Of a stretch of 64,000 nt of DNA, positions 49,772 to 59,176 are shown in pieces. Made by a program: the position numbers and the translations under genes. The stretch covers positions 124,001 through 188,000 of the forward strand of contig NZ_JACCEM010000008.1 of the NCBI RefSeq assembly GCF_013416525.1. Reading direction: 5' to 3'. Within the stretch, counting starts at the first letter, position 1; the number at the start of each line of letters is the position of its first letter. The notes below the pieces were generated by a model. The model had not been told where the DNA came from, made no database searches, and saw nothing but the letters and a program-made list of their open reading frames with translations. The stretch comes from Parapusillimonas granuli (lineage in GTDB: Bacteria; Pseudomonadota; Gammaproteobacteria; Burkholderiales; Burkholderiaceae_B).

Positions 49772-52700
49772 TCAGGCCTCGCGGGTTTCCAGCGATGGCG
49801 CCGCCTCGCTCGCCAAGGCCTGCGATGCCTTGGGCTTCACCGTGCCGGCGATCAGGGTGTAGGCCACCGGCACGACGAACAGCGTGAGCACCGTGCCCAG
49901 GCTCAGGCCGCCGACCAGCACCCAGCCGATCTGCTGGCGCGATTCCGCGCCGGCGCCGGTGGCATAGGCCAAGGGCAGCACGCCCAGCACCATGGCGCCG
50001 GTGGTCATCAGTATAGGACGCAAGCGTAACACGCTGGCCTCGGTGACGGCCTCGAGCTTGCCCATGCCTTCCGCGCGCAGCTGCGTGGCGAACTCGACGA
50101 TCAGGATGCCATGCTTGGTGATCAGGCCTACCAGGGTGATCAAGCCGATCTGGCTGTAGATGGACAGCGTGCCGCCCGTCAGCCACAAGGCCAGCAGCGC
50201 CCCCGTCATGGACAGCGGCACCGAGAACATGATGATGAGCGGATTGCGCCAGCTTTCGAATTGCGCGGCCAGCACCAGGTAGATGAAGGCCAGCGCCATC
50301 ATGAACACCAGGTAGATGCCGCCGGAAGAATCGCGGAACTCGCGCGACTGCCCGTCCAGGTCCAACTGCACGGTGGGCGGGAAGACATCGCGCGCCACGG
50401 CGTTCATGTGATCGAGCACTTCCCCCAGCGCATAGCCGGGGGCGACCGAAGCCTGGACCTTGACCGCCCGTAGCCGGTTGAAGTGGTTGAGCGACTGGGG
50501 CGACACCGTTTCGACCACGCTCAGGAAGTTGGACATCTGCACCATGCTGCCGTCGGCCGTGCGGACGTAGATGTCGGAGATGTCGGTGGGGTCGGCGCGG
50601 TCGGCCTTCTTGACCTGCACGATGACGTCGTACTGTTCGCCGCTGTCGCGGAAGCGCGTGACCTGGCGCCCGCCCAGCATGGATTCCAGCGTGCGCCCGA
50701 CGGCGCCGACGTCCACGCCCACGTCGGCCAGCTTGTCGCGCTGCACGTCGACCCGCAGCTCGGGGGTATTGAGCCGCAAGTCGGTGTCGATGTTCTGCAA
50801 GCCGGGGTAGTCGCGCAGCTTGGCGATGAACTCGCCCACCATCTTGTCCATTTCGGCATACGAGACCTGGCTCATGACGACGAATTCGACCGGCTTGGAC
50901 GTGGCTCGCTGCCCCAGGGACGGCGGGTTGGTGGGAAAGGCGCGCACGCCGGGCAGCTTCGCGAACTGAGGCTGGAGCTCGCGGGCGATTTCCTGCTGCG
51001 AGCGCTCGCGCTCGTTCCAGTGCTTCAGGCGCAGGATGGCCATGGAATCGACGACGGTCGGAAAGCCGATGACGGCCTGGTTGCCGGACGCTTCGGGCAC
51101 CGCGCTGTAGAGGTCTTCGATTTTCCTGATGCTGTTCAGCGAGTAATCGATGGTGGAGCCTTCCGGCCCGCTGACCACGCCGAACACCACGCCGCGGTCT
51201 TCGATGGGGGCGAGTTCGCTCTTGACGACCTTGAACAGCACCGCGCTGCCCAGCGCCACCACCAGCCCCAGCAGGAGGACGATGGCCCGGTGCCGCAGCG
51301 CGCTGGCCAGCCCGCGGCGATAGGCGTTGGTCAGCCCTTCCAGCAGGTTTTCCACGAAGGTGTACACCGCCCCGTGGCCGGACTGGTGCCGCAGCAGCGT
51401 GGAACACATCATGGGCGTGAGGGTCAGCGCCACGAAGCCCGAGACCAGCACGGCGCCTGCGAGCGTGAGCGCGAACTCGATGAAAAGCCGGCCCGTGCGG
51501 CCCGTCGCGAAGGCCAGCGGCGCGTACACCGTGACCAGCGTCAGCGTCATGGCGATCACCGCGAAGCCGATTTCCTTGGCGCCCAGGAAGGCGGCTTCGA
51601 GCCGGGTCTTGCCTTCTTCGATATGGCGGAAAATGTTCTCGAGCACGACGATGGCGTCGTCCACCACCAGGCCGATGGCCAGCACCATGGCGAGCAGGGT
51701 CAGGGTGTTGATGGAAAAGCCGAAGGCATACATGATGCCGAAGGCGCCGATCAATGACACCGGTATCGTGACGATGGGAATGATGCTGGCCCGCACGCTG
51801 CGCAGGAAGAAGAAGATGACCAGCACCACCAGCACGATGGCCTCGGCGACCGTATGGTAGACCGAGTTGATGGACTCCTGGATGAAGATCGACGAATCGT
51901 AGGAGATGTTGAGCTTCATGCCGCCGGGCAGGTTCTCGTTGATGAGCTCCATCTCGTTGCGCACCGCCCTGGACAGGTCCAGGGGGTTGGCCGTCGATTG
52001 CTTGGTCACGCCTATGGTCAGGCTGGGCTGGCCATTAAAGCGCGCCATGACGCGGTCGTCCAGCGGGGCGATCTGGACGTCGGCCACGTCGCTCATTCGG
52101 ACCGGGTAGCCCTTCACCGTGGCGACCACCACGTTGCGGAATTGCTCCACCGTCTGCAGGTCGGTGGAGGCCACCACCGAGAACTCCCGCTGCCGGGATT
52201 CTATGCGCCCCGCCGGGATCAGCACGTTCTGCTGGCGCAGCGCCGACTCGACGTCCTGCACGGTCAGCCCGTAGGCCGCCAGCTTGGCGCGGTCGATATA
52301 GATGCGCATGGAAGGCAATTGTTCGCCGAACACGCGGATTTCCGCCGCGCCGGGCAAAACCGACAGGCGGGTCTTGATGTAGCGGTTGATGTAGTCCGAG
52401 GCCTCCATCTGCGAGTAATTGCCCGTGGTGACGCCGATATAGACGATGGGCGTGGAGTCGGCCTCGACCTTGCTGATGATGGGCTCGTCGATTTCATCCG
52501 GCAGGAAGCGGCGCGCGCGCGAGACCTTGTCCCGCACGTCGGCCGCGGCGGCGTCGGGATCGCGCGCGAGATCGAATTTCACGTTGATCAGGCTGCGCTC
52601 GGACCGGCTGCGGGAAGTCATGACGTCCACGCCCTCCATGCCGGCCAGCTGGTCCTCCAGCGGCTTGGTCACCTGGGACTCGACCACTTCCGGCGAGGCC

Positions 52701-52858
52701 CCTTTGTAAACGGTGACCACCGACACCACGGGCTCGTCGATGGCGGGATATTCGCGGACCGTGAGGCGGTCGTAGGAAATCAGGCCGATCAGCACGATGA
52801 TCAGGGACAGCACCGTGGCGAACACCGGTCGCTTGATGCAGATTTCGGACAAAACCAT
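49772..52858 (-). CDS. RND-family multidrug efflux pump, inner-membrane subunit
   Basis: 1028 residues, the length of HAE1/AcrB/MdtBC-type proton-driven pumps. N-terminus MVLSEICIKRPVFATVLSL is typical; the proton relay Asp pair is seen in GLVVDDAIVVLENI, and there are two repeats of membrane bundle plus large periplasmic loops (YRRGLASALRHRAIVLLLGL begins the second half). FxGP-like segments KGASPEVVESQVTKPLEDQL mark the porter domain. Encoded directly after its membrane-fusion partner (15 bases). No outer-membrane factor gene is adjacent, so it may use a shared TolC/OprM-type channel. Similarity to MexK/TriC or MdtBC types cannot be ranked. Confidence 0.95.
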   Translation of the reverse strand: MVLSEICIKRPVFATVLSLIIVLIGLISYDRLTVREYPAIDEPVVSVVTVYKGASPEVVESQVTKPLEDQLAGMEGVDVMTSRSRSERSLINVKFDLARDPDAAAADVRDKVSRARRFLPDEIDEPIISKVEADSTPIVYIGVTTGNYSQMEASDYINRYIKTRLSVLPGAAEIRVFGEQLPSMRIYIDRAKLAAYGLTVQDVESALRQQNVLIPAGRIESRQREFSVVASTDLQTVEQFRNVVVATVKGYPVRMSDVADVQIAPLDDRVMARFNGQPSLTIGVTKQSTANPLDLSRAVRNEMELINENLPGGMKLNISYDSSIFIQESINSVYHTVAEAIVLVVLVIFFFLRSVRASIIPIVTIPVSLIGAFGIMYAFGFSINTLTLLAMVLAIGLVVDDAIVVLENIFRHIEEGKTRLEAAFLGAKEIGFAVIAMTLTLVTVYAPLAFATGRTGRLFIEFALTLAGAVLVSGFVALTLTPMMCSTLLRHQSGHGAVYTFVENLLEGLTNAYRRGLASALRHRAIVLLLGLVVALGSAVLFKVVKSELAPIEDRGVVFGVVSGPEGSTIDYSLNSIRKIEDLYSAVPEASGNQAVIGFPTVVDSMAILRLKHWNERERSQQEIARELQPQFAKLPGVRAFPTNPPSLGQRATSKPVEFVVMSQVSYAEMDKMVGEFIAKLRDYPGLQNIDTDLRLNTPELRVDVQRDKLADVGVDVGAVGRTLESMLGGRQVTRFRDSGEQYDVIVQVKKADRADPTDISDIYVRTADGSMVQMSNFLSVVETVSPQSLNHFNRLRAVKVQASVAPGYALGEVLDHMNAVARDVFPPTVQLDLDGQSREFRDSSGGIYLVFMMALAFIYLVLAAQFESWRNPLIIMFSVPLSMTGALLALWLTGGTLSIYSQIGLITLVGLITKHGILIVEFATQLRAEGMGKLEAVTEASVLRLRPILMTTGAMVLGVLPLAYATGAGAESRQQIGWVLVGGLSLGTVLTLFVVPVAYTLIAGTVKPKASQALASEAAPSLETREA

Positions 52859-52873
52859 GGAGGTCTCCTGGTA

Positions 52874-53977
52874 TCAGGAAGAAGCCGGCTGGCTGCTCGA
52901 CGGCAGGATTTCCACGGCATCGCCGTCACGGATCTTCTGCAGGCCGGAGACGACCACCTGGTCACCCGCCTTGAGCCCGTTCTGGATTTCCACGATGCCG
53001 CCACGGCGCTGCCCCACCTTGACGGTCACGCGCTTGGCCTTGCCTTGCTCGATACGGTAAACATACTGCTCTTCGCCCGCCGGCACCAGCGCCGTTTCAG
53101 GGACGACGGTGACGAGTTCGTCGGAGAACTGCAGCCGGACCCGGGCGAACATGCCGGGCCGCAGCGTGCCGTCGGAGTTGGGGACGTTGGCGCGCAGCAG
53201 CAGCGACCGGCCGCCCACTTCGACCAGCGGGCTGATGGCGCCGACTTCGCCTTCGCGGATCTCGCCGGGCAGCGCGTCGAAGCTCAGGGCCAGCTTGCTG
53301 CCCTCTTTGACCTGGCCGAGGTATTGCTCGGGGATGCGGAAATCCACTTTCAAGGGATCTATGGATTCGATGGGCACGAGCTCGGCGCCCGGGCTGACGT
53401 AGTCCCCCACCGACACGTTGCGCAGGCCGATCAGCCCGTCGAAGGGGGCGAGGATGACGGTCTTGTCCAGATTGGCCTGCGCCAGGGCCGCCGCCGCCTG
53501 CTGGACCTTGAGCTGGCTGGCGGATTCATCGCGCGCCTGCTTGCTGATGAAGCCTTGCTTGCCCAGTTCGATGGCCCGCCGATACTGGCTGTTGGCCAGG
53601 CTCAGGTTGGCCTGCGCCTGCTGCAGCTGCGCCTTGGCCACGCTGTCGTCCAGCCGGATCAGCACCTGTCCCTTCTTGACCTTGCCGCCTTCGGAAAAAT
53701 TGATCTCGGCGATCCGCCCGGTGATCTCGGGGCGCAGCACGACGGAGTCCTCGGAACGGAGCGTGCCCACGGCCGATACGCCGCGCGGCATGGACAGCTG
53801 CTCGACCGGCCTGACCTCGACCGCGACTTTCTCGGGCCCGCCCTTGGCCGCCGCGGCGGCGGCCGGCTTGGGGGCCGCGCTCTTGGCCTCGCGCTCAGCC
53901 CACCACTTGGCGCCCCACGCACCGATACCCACGCCAAGCGCCAGCACCAATATCAAACCGAATGTGGATTGTTTCAT
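52874..53977 (-). CDS. RND efflux periplasmic adaptor (membrane-fusion) protein
   Basis: 367 residues. N-terminal single hydrophobic segment STFGLILVLALGVGIGAWGA acts as signal/anchor without a lipobox Cys. Then lipoyl half (VLRPEITGRIAEINFSEGGK, VKKGQVLIRLDDS), a coiled-coil hairpin rich in Ala/Gln/Leu (AQLQQAQANLSLANSQYRRA), second lipoyl half (LAPFDGLIGLRNVSVGDYVS), beta-barrel and membrane-proximal domains. First gene in the operon with the RND pump. Confidence 0.94.
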   Translation of the reverse strand: MKQSTFGLILVLALGVGIGAWGAKWWAEREAKSAAPKPAAAAAAKGGPEKVAVEVRPVEQLSMPRGVSAVGTLRSEDSVVLRPEITGRIAEINFSEGGKVKKGQVLIRLDDSVAKAQLQQAQANLSLANSQYRRAIELGKQGFISKQARDESASQLKVQQAAAALAQANLDKTVILAPFDGLIGLRNVSVGDYVSPGAELVPIESIDPLKVDFRIPEQYLGQVKEGSKLALSFDALPGEIREGEVGAISPLVEVGGRSLLLRANVPNSDGTLRPGMFARVRLQFSDELVTVVPETALVPAGEEQYVYRIEQGKAKRVTVKVGQRRGGIVEIQNGLKAGDQVVVSGLQKIRDGDAVEILPSSSQPASS

Positions 53978-54045
53978 CGAAGTAAGGACGTGGACTCATC
54001 AGATGGATTATGGACAAGTCTGCGACTGTAGCATCGTAATAAGTT

Positions 54046-54519
54046 TTATTGCATATTTTTATTGACAAAAGTTTTACGCACGGTTTCAACGCCCAGATTC
54101 GCCAGCTCATCCGCACGCTCGTTGCCCGGGTCGCCGGCGTGGCCCCGGACCCAGCGCCAGTGGACGTCGTGCTGCTGCACCAGCGCATCGAGCTGCTGCC
54201 ACAGTTCCGCATTCTTGACCGGCTTGCGGTCGGCGGTCAGCCAGCCGCGCCGCTTCCAGTTGGCCAGCCATTCGTTCATGCCCTTCTGCACGTACTGCGA
54301 ATCCGTGTGCACCACCACCGAGCACGGCCGCTTCAGGGCCTGCAAGGCCATGATCACTGCCATCAGCTCCATGCGGTTGTTGGTGGTTTGCGCCTCGCCC
54401 CCGTAAAGGGACTTTTCGTGGCGGCCCTGGCGCAGCAGCGCCCCCCAGCCGCCCGGACCCGGGTTGCCCTTGCAGGCGCCATCCGTCCAGATGTCCACCT
54501 GGCTAGAATTTGTTGCCAT
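54046..54519 (-). CDS. rnhA: ribonuclease HI
   Basis: 157 residues from the ATG at 54519 ([14 protein letters not shown]); E. coli RNase HI has 155. It cleaves the RNA strand of RNA-DNA hybrids. Catalytic residues: Asp13 ([11 protein letters not shown]), Glu51 (NNRMELMA), Asp73 ([10 protein letters not shown]), His127 (RGHAGDPGN) and Asp137 (NERADELAN). The basic handle [10 protein letters not shown] is present. The start lies inside the 3' end of the methyltransferase gene (17-base overlap), so translation is probably coupled. Confidence 0.97.
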   Translation of the reverse strand: MATNSSQVDIWTDGACKGNPGPGGWGALLRQGRHEKSLYGGEAQTTNNRMELMAVIMALQALKRPCSVVVHTDSQYVQKGMNEWLANWKRRGWLTADRKPVKNAELWQQLDALVQQHDVHWRWVRGHAGDPGNERADELANLGVETVRKTFVNKNMQ

Positions 54520-55312
54520 ATGCCGCTTGAATATCGTAGTAAGAGATTGTGCCGCGCCGGCGTTCCGACGCATGCTTGCTGGTCACCACCGCCTGCCTCG
54601 GGACACGCTTGCGCACTTTTTTCCATTGCGCGCCCACCAGGCGCATGCCGGCCACCCGCTTCACCGCCGACACCACGTACACGGCCCCGCACACCGGCCA
54701 CCAGCGGTCCCCCGCGTGGTCCATGAACTTCCAGCGTTCGAGCCAGACACTGGTCGTGCAGGGCGGGGCGTAGCAGCCGAAGCGGCCGCGGTCCAGGTCC
54801 AGAGACAGCAGCTTGAACCAGTCTTTCAGACGCGGCAGCGAAACCTGGGCATGGGCGGGAATGGGCAGCAGCGGGTCCAGGCCCGGAATGCGGTCGCTGG
54901 CGCCCCAGAGGCTCCAGGGATTGAAGCCGGAAATCACCACGCGCCCTTCGGGCACCAGCACGCGCTCGGCTTCGCGCAGCACCTGGTGGGGGTCGCCGGA
55001 ACATTCCAGCACGTGCGGCAGGACCAGCAGGTCTATGCTTTGGGAATCGAAGGGAAGGTTCTCGGGTTCGGCGACCAGCACCGCGCCCTTGAGCGCGGCG
55101 CCGTCCGCCACGGCGCTGGTGCGCCCCTTGTACGGAATGCGGTTCGCCTGCAGCAAGTCCCAATGCGGCAAGCCGATTTGTATGGCATGATAGCCGAAGA
55201 CATTGCTTACCATTGCATCTATGTGCTTTTGTTCCCAGCGCCGCACATATTGGCCGGGCGGCGTGCCCAGCCAATCGGCAAGCTCTAGAATAAGAGGTTG
55301 GTCCACCGACAC
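54503..55312 (-). CDS. SAM-dependent methyltransferase (type 11)
   Basis: 269-residue class I methyltransferase-like protein. Motif I is poor: where a DxGxG loop is normal the sequence reads [20 protein letters not shown], as in the betaproteobacterial family conserved beside rnhA/dnaQ. Motif IV and post-motifs: [40 protein letters not shown], then NPWSLWG, a signature of this rnhA-linked family. C-terminal 60 residues are basic. Divergent from gloB by 11 bases. Substrate unknown. Confidence 0.88.
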   Translation of the reverse strand: MSVDQPLILELADWLGTPPGQYVRRWEQKHIDAMVSNVFGYHAIQIGLPHWDLLQANRIPYKGRTSAVADGAALKGAVLVAEPENLPFDSQSIDLLVLPHVLECSGDPHQVLREAERVLVPEGRVVISGFNPWSLWGASDRIPGLDPLLPIPAHAQVSLPRLKDWFKLLSLDLDRGRFGCYAPPCTTSVWLERWKFMDHAGDRWWPVCGAVYVVSAVKRVAGMRLVGAQWKKVRKRVPRQAVVTSKHASERRRGTISYYDIQAAYGNKF

Positions 55313-55323
55313 GTCAACTCCTC

Positions 55324-56112
55324 ATGGTAACTGCTCGACTCATTCCCATACCCGCCTTCACAGACAACTACATCTGGATGGTGCACAAGAACGGCCACGC
55401 CGTCGTTGTGGACCCGGGCCAGTCGGCGCCGGTCGAAAAAGCGCTGGAAGACCTGGACCTCGTGCTCGACGCTATTTTACTGACCCATCATCACGGCGAC
55501 CACGTGGGCGGCGTGGCCGCCCTGAAACGCCGAACGCAAGCCCGCGTCTACGGGCCCGCCACGGAAAACCTGCCCGTCTGCGACCACCCGCTGCGGGAGG
55601 GCGATACGGTACAATTGCCGGCCGTCGCACTGGAACTTTCCGTGCTCGACGTACCCGGCCACACCGCCGGCCATATTGCGTATTTCGGCCGACTCGATAC
55701 GGGTAAACCCGTAGTTTTTTGCGGCGACACCCTGTTTGCCGCGGGCTGTGGGCGCCTGTTTGAGGGCACGGCTGCGCAAATGGCCGAATCTCTGGGTAAA
55801 CTTAGCGCTTTGCCGGCGGCCACCCTGGTGTGCTGCGCGCATGAATATACACTGGCGAACCTGCGCTGGGCGCTTGAAGTGGAGCCCGGCAACGGCAAGT
55901 TGCGGCAACGATGGGAAGACGCGACGCGGCTGCGCTCGGAAGGCAAGCCCACCCTGCCGTCCACCATCGAAACCGAATTGGAAACCAACCCGTTCCTGCG
56001 CGCCGGCCGGCCGGCGGTGGCGCAGGCCGCCGCGGGGCATGCGGGGCGGGCCTTGCAAGATCCGGTCGATGTATTTGCCTGTCTGCGCGAATGGAAGAAC
56101 AACTTTAAATGA
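55324..56112 (+). CDS. gloB: hydroxyacylglutathione hydrolase (glyoxalase II)
   Basis: 262 residues, cleaves S-D-lactoylglutathione to D-lactate and glutathione. Metallo-beta-lactamase motif THHHGDHVGG with His55, His57, Asp59, His60; further metal ligands in VLDVPGHTAGHIAYF (His), FCGDTLFAAGCGRLFEGT (Asp) and CCAHEYTLANLRWA (His). The C-terminal glutathione-binding Arg/Lys region is typical. Next to rnhA and mltD, as in many proteobacteria. Confidence 0.97.
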   Translation: MVTARLIPIPAFTDNYIWMVHKNGHAVVVDPGQSAPVEKALEDLDLVLDAILLTHHHGDHVGGVAALKRRTQARVYGPATENLPVCDHPLREGDTVQLPAVALELSVLDVPGHTAGHIAYFGRLDTGKPVVFCGDTLFAAGCGRLFEGTAAQMAESLGKLSALPAATLVCCAHEYTLANLRWALEVEPGNGKLRQRWEDATRLRSEGKPTLPSTIETELETNPFLRAGRPAVAQAAAGHAGRALQDPVDVFACLREWKNNFK

Positions 56113-56119
56113 TCTACCA

Positions 56120-57523
56120 ATGAACTGCATACGACTATTCATTCTGCTTATCGTAGCAGTGCTGGCCGGCTGCGCGGCCAATCAGCCCAAGAATCCCTAC
56201 GCCCACGACAAAAAGGTCTATTCCGCCGCCGAAACCTCGCGCACCATAGACCTCACCCACCCCCCGCGCGACATGTGGGACCGCATCCGCCGCGGCTTCG
56301 CCATCCCCAATCTTCAGAATGAACTGACCCAGCAATGGACGGACTACTACGCCTCGCACCCCGAGTCCGTGCTGCTGATGAGCCAGCGCGCCGGCAAGTA
56401 CCTGTATCACATCGTCGATGAGCTCGACCGGCGCGGCCTGCCGACCGAACTGGCCCTGCTCCCCTTCGTGGAAAGCGCCTACAATCCCACCGCGCTGTCG
56501 CGCGCCCAGGCTTCGGGCCTGTGGCAGTTCGTTCCCGCCACGGGGCGCCAGTACAAGCTGGCGCAAGACTGGTGGCGCGACCAGCGGCGCGACCCCATCG
56601 CCTCGACCAGCGCGGCGCTGGACTACCTATCGTATCTGTACGACTTCCAGGGCGACTGGCACCTGGCGCTGGCCTCCTACAACTGGGGCGAGGGCGCGGT
56701 CAAGCGCGCGCTGGAAAAGAACGCCCAGGCCGGCCTGCCCACCGACTACTCCTCCATCAAGATGCCGGATGAAACGCGCAACTATGTGCCCAAGCTCCAG
56801 GCCATCAAGAACATCGTGGCGGACCCGGCGCGCTTCGGCATCACCCTGCCCCCGGTAAGCAACACGCCCTACTTCACCACCATCAAGAAGACACAAGACA
56901 TCGACGTCGAAGTGGCCGCCAAGCTGGCCGAAATGTCGATGGAAGAATTCACCTCGCTCAATGCCTCGTTCAACCGGCCCGTCATCCTGGCCGAGCACGA
57001 GCCCGTGCTGCTGCTGCCCACCAACCGGGTCGACATCTTCAATGCGAACCTGGCCGCCTACAAGGGCAGGCTGACCTCCTGGAACGTGTACCGGACCCGC
57101 CAAGGCGAATCCTACGCCGACATCGCCAAGAAGCACGGCATCAGCCTGGGCCGGCTGATGGCCGCGAACGGCCTCAGCACCAGGCAGAAGCGCGCCGGCA
57201 ACCAGACCCTGCTCGTACCCGCCACCGGCGGCTCGCCCGCGCCTGCGGGCGGCGGCATCCAGCTGGCGTCCTTCGATCCTTCCGCATCGAAGCCCGACAC
57301 CGCGCCCCGGCGCGCCACCGGCGGCAAAAGCAAAGACGTGGTCGTCCTGAAACGGCCGGCCAATGTCCGCACCCATACCGTCAAGGGAGGAGACACGCTG
57401 TTCTCCCTGGCGAAACGCTACAACACCACTGTCACCGAACTGCGCAAGCTCAACAACCTGAAGAACGACAACCTCGCCGCCGGCAAGAAGTTGCGCGTTC
57501 CGGGCACAGGGATGCGTGGCTGA
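56120..57523 (+). CDS. mltD: membrane-bound lytic murein transglycosylase D
   Basis: 467 residues from the ATG at 56120. Lipoprotein signal MNCIRLFILLIVAVLAGC with lipobox LAGC (Cys18). Catalytic Slt domain with Glu118 in LLPFVESAYNPTALSRAQAS, GLWQFVPATGRQYKL, LASYNWGEGAVKRALEKN. Two C-terminal LysM repeats (about residues 330-372 and 415-462: RTRQGESYADIAKKHGISLG, TVKGGDTLFSLAKRYNTTVT). It cuts peptidoglycan glycan strands by forming 1,6-anhydro ends, at the outer membrane inner face. Begins 8 bases after gloB. Confidence 0.96.
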   Translation: MNCIRLFILLIVAVLAGCAANQPKNPYAHDKKVYSAAETSRTIDLTHPPRDMWDRIRRGFAIPNLQNELTQQWTDYYASHPESVLLMSQRAGKYLYHIVDELDRRGLPTELALLPFVESAYNPTALSRAQASGLWQFVPATGRQYKLAQDWWRDQRRDPIASTSAALDYLSYLYDFQGDWHLALASYNWGEGAVKRALEKNAQAGLPTDYSSIKMPDETRNYVPKLQAIKNIVADPARFGITLPPVSNTPYFTTIKKTQDIDVEVAAKLAEMSMEEFTSLNASFNRPVILAEHEPVLLLPTNRVDIFNANLAAYKGRLTSWNVYRTRQGESYADIAKKHGISLGRLMAANGLSTRQKRAGNQTLLVPATGGSPAPAGGGIQLASFDPSASKPDTAPRRATGGKSKDVVVLKRPANVRTHTVKGGDTLFSLAKRYNTTVTELRKLNNLKNDNLAAGKKLRVPGTGMRG

Positions 57524-57553
57524 TTCTCATTTCATAATCAAAGGATTTATCTC

Positions 57554-58336
57554 ATGGGTTTCCTGGACGGAAAGCGCATCCTGATAACTGGCGTCATATC
57601 CAACCGCTCGATCGCCTACGGCATCGCGCGGGCCTGCCGGCATCAAGGCGCGGAACTCGCCTTCTCTTACGCGGGCGAACGCTTCAAAGAGCGCGTGGCG
57701 GAATTCGCGGCCGAATTCGACAGCGGCATCGTCATTCCCTGCGACGTCGCCGAGGACGACCAGATCGACAACGCCTTCAAGGCGCTGGGCGAGCACTGGG
57801 ACGGCCTGGACGGCCTGGTCCATTCCATAGGTTTCGCTCCGCGCGAGGCCATCGCGGGCGACCTGCTCGATGGCCTGTCCCGCGAGGCCTTCCGGGTCGC
57901 GCACGACATTTCGGCATACAGCTTCCCGGCGCTGACCAAGGCGGCGCTGCCGATGCTGAAGGGCCGCAAGAGTTCGGTGCTGACGCTCACGTATCTGGGC
58001 GCCGAGAAGGTGGTCCCGCATTACAACACCATGGGCCTGGCGAAGGCGTCGCTGGAAGCAAGCGTGCGCTATCTGGCCTCGGCGCTGGGGCCTCAGGGCA
58101 TCCGGGCAAACGCGATTTCCGCGGGGCCGATCAAGACGCTCGCCGCCAGCGGCATCAAGGATTTCTCCACGATCTTCAAATACGTGGAAACGCATGCGCC
58201 GCTGCGCCGCAATGTCACGATCGACGACGTCGGCAACGTGGCGGCCTTCCTGCTGTCGGATCTGGCCGCAGGGATTACCGGCGAGATCACCCATGTGGAC
58301 GCCGGCTTTTCCACCGTCGTTCCGGGGATGGAATAA
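57554..58336 (+). CDS. fabI: enoyl-[acyl-carrier-protein] reductase (NADH)
   Basis: 260 residues, last reduction step of fatty-acid elongation. FabI-specific cofactor region [20 protein letters not shown] (no Gly-rich GxxxGIG) and catalytic Tyr147, Tyr157 and Lys164 in [20 protein letters not shown]: the Tyr-x6-Lys pattern of Fab[14 protein letters not shown] follows. E. coli FabI has 262. The residue after TGVI is Ser, as in most triclosan-sensitive forms; resistance is not assessed. A complex hairpin lies downstream. Confidence 0.97.
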   Translation: MGFLDGKRILITGVISNRSIAYGIARACRHQGAELAFSYAGERFKERVAEFAAEFDSGIVIPCDVAEDDQIDNAFKALGEHWDGLDGLVHSIGFAPREAIAGDLLDGLSREAFRVAHDISAYSFPALTKAALPMLKGRKSSVLTLTYLGAEKVVPHYNTMGLAKASLEASVRYLASALGPQGIRANAISAGPIKTLAASGIKDFSTIFKYVETHAPLRRNVTIDDVGNVAAFLLSDLAAGITGEITHVDAGFSTVVPGME

Positions 58337-58347
58337 GCGAGCGGCCT

Positions 58348-58395
58348 GCCAGGTGCCGAAAGGCTGCGGCGTTTGCCGCAGCGGCGACGCCTGGC
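58348..58395. terminator. nested GC hairpin between convergent fabI and GST genes
   Basis: Inner perfect stem CTGCGGC-GTTT-GCCGCAG (58364-58381), extended by GCCG/CGGC and an outer GCCAGG/CCTGGC pair. It lies 11 bases after the fabI stop and 24 before the GST stop, suiting a bidirectional terminator, though no T tract follows. Confidence 0.55.
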
Positions 58396-58418
58396 CGGCG
58401 GCGGGCGTGGCGAATCCA

Positions 58419-59069
58419 TCAGCCAGGAAACCGCTCGCCCCGCGTCCCCTCGCGCCAAGGCGCATGCTTTCCCATCACCCGATCGAACAGCCCGCCTCCC
58501 AGGCACGCTTCCAGCCACGCACGCAAGCCGGGCCAATCCTGAGCCTCGAACCAATCCCGATCGGTATGCGCGAACTGCCGGACAAACGGCGCGATCGCCA
58601 TATCCGCCAATGACGGCGAACGCCCCAGCAGAAACGGCGCAGCCCGCAGCGTCCCCTCCAGCTCCAGCAGCCAGCGCCCCGCCTCATCCCGGTATCCTGC
58701 GCCCGTGTCCAGCCCGAACCGCTGCGGGTACTTATACCGATCGAGCAAGGGCTTGAAGCCCACGTCGCATCGCTCGATGAGCGCCAGCGCGGCCGGCAAG
58801 CCGCCCCGCTCCGGCGTCAGCCAGCCCTCGGGGTCGTGCCCGCGCAGCGCCCACAGCATGATGTCCAGGCTCTGCTCGATGACGCGGCCGTCGGTATCGA
58901 CCAGCACCGGCACCGTCCCCTTGGGCGACGCGGCCAGCAGCGAAGGCGGCTTGTCGCGCAGCACGACCTCGCGCAATTCGCATGTTGCGCCGCTCACCGC
59001 GACGGCCAGGCGCGCCCGCATGGCATAGGGGCAGCGCCGGAAGGAATAAAGAATGGGCAGAGTATCCAT
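58419..59069 (-). CDS. glutathione S-transferase family protein
   Basis: 216 residues with the thioredoxin-like N-terminal domain (PILYSFRRCPYAMRARLAVA; a CPY motif like glutaredoxins and YfcF/GrxB-type GSTs) and an all-helical C-terminal domain. cis-Pro region: SPKGTVPVLVDTDGRVIEQS, the glutathione gamma-Glu site being EQS. The CPYA active-site Cys suggests a dithiol/transferase activity rather than a Ser/Tyr-type GST. No linked substrate genes. Confidence 0.9.
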   Translation of the reverse strand: MDTLPILYSFRRCPYAMRARLAVAVSGATCELREVVLRDKPPSLLAASPKGTVPVLVDTDGRVIEQSLDIMLWALRGHDPEGWLTPERGGLPAALALIERCDVGFKPLLDRYKYPQRFGLDTGAGYRDEAGRWLLELEGTLRAAPFLLGRSPSLADMAIAPFVRQFAHTDRDWFEAQDWPGLRAWLEACLGGGLFDRVMGKHAPWREGTRGERFPG

Positions 59070-59144
59070 GGACGGCCGGCCGGGAAGCCGATCCCCTGAC
59101 TTGCCGCCGGGCCCGTTGCCGGCGGGCGGGCGGCGCGCCAGGAT

Positions 59145-59176
59145 CTGTTGACGTTAAAAGACGGGCCTAGCCCTGC
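59145..59176. repeat. dispersed short repeat, copy C
   Basis: CTGTTGACGTTAAAAGACGG then GCCTAGCCCTGC, overlapping the trhO stop codon. On the minus strand it reads GGGC-TAG-GCCC-GTCTTTTA, a 4-bp stem and T run just at the end of trhO. Related to copies at 17906 and 25129. Confidence 0.6.
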
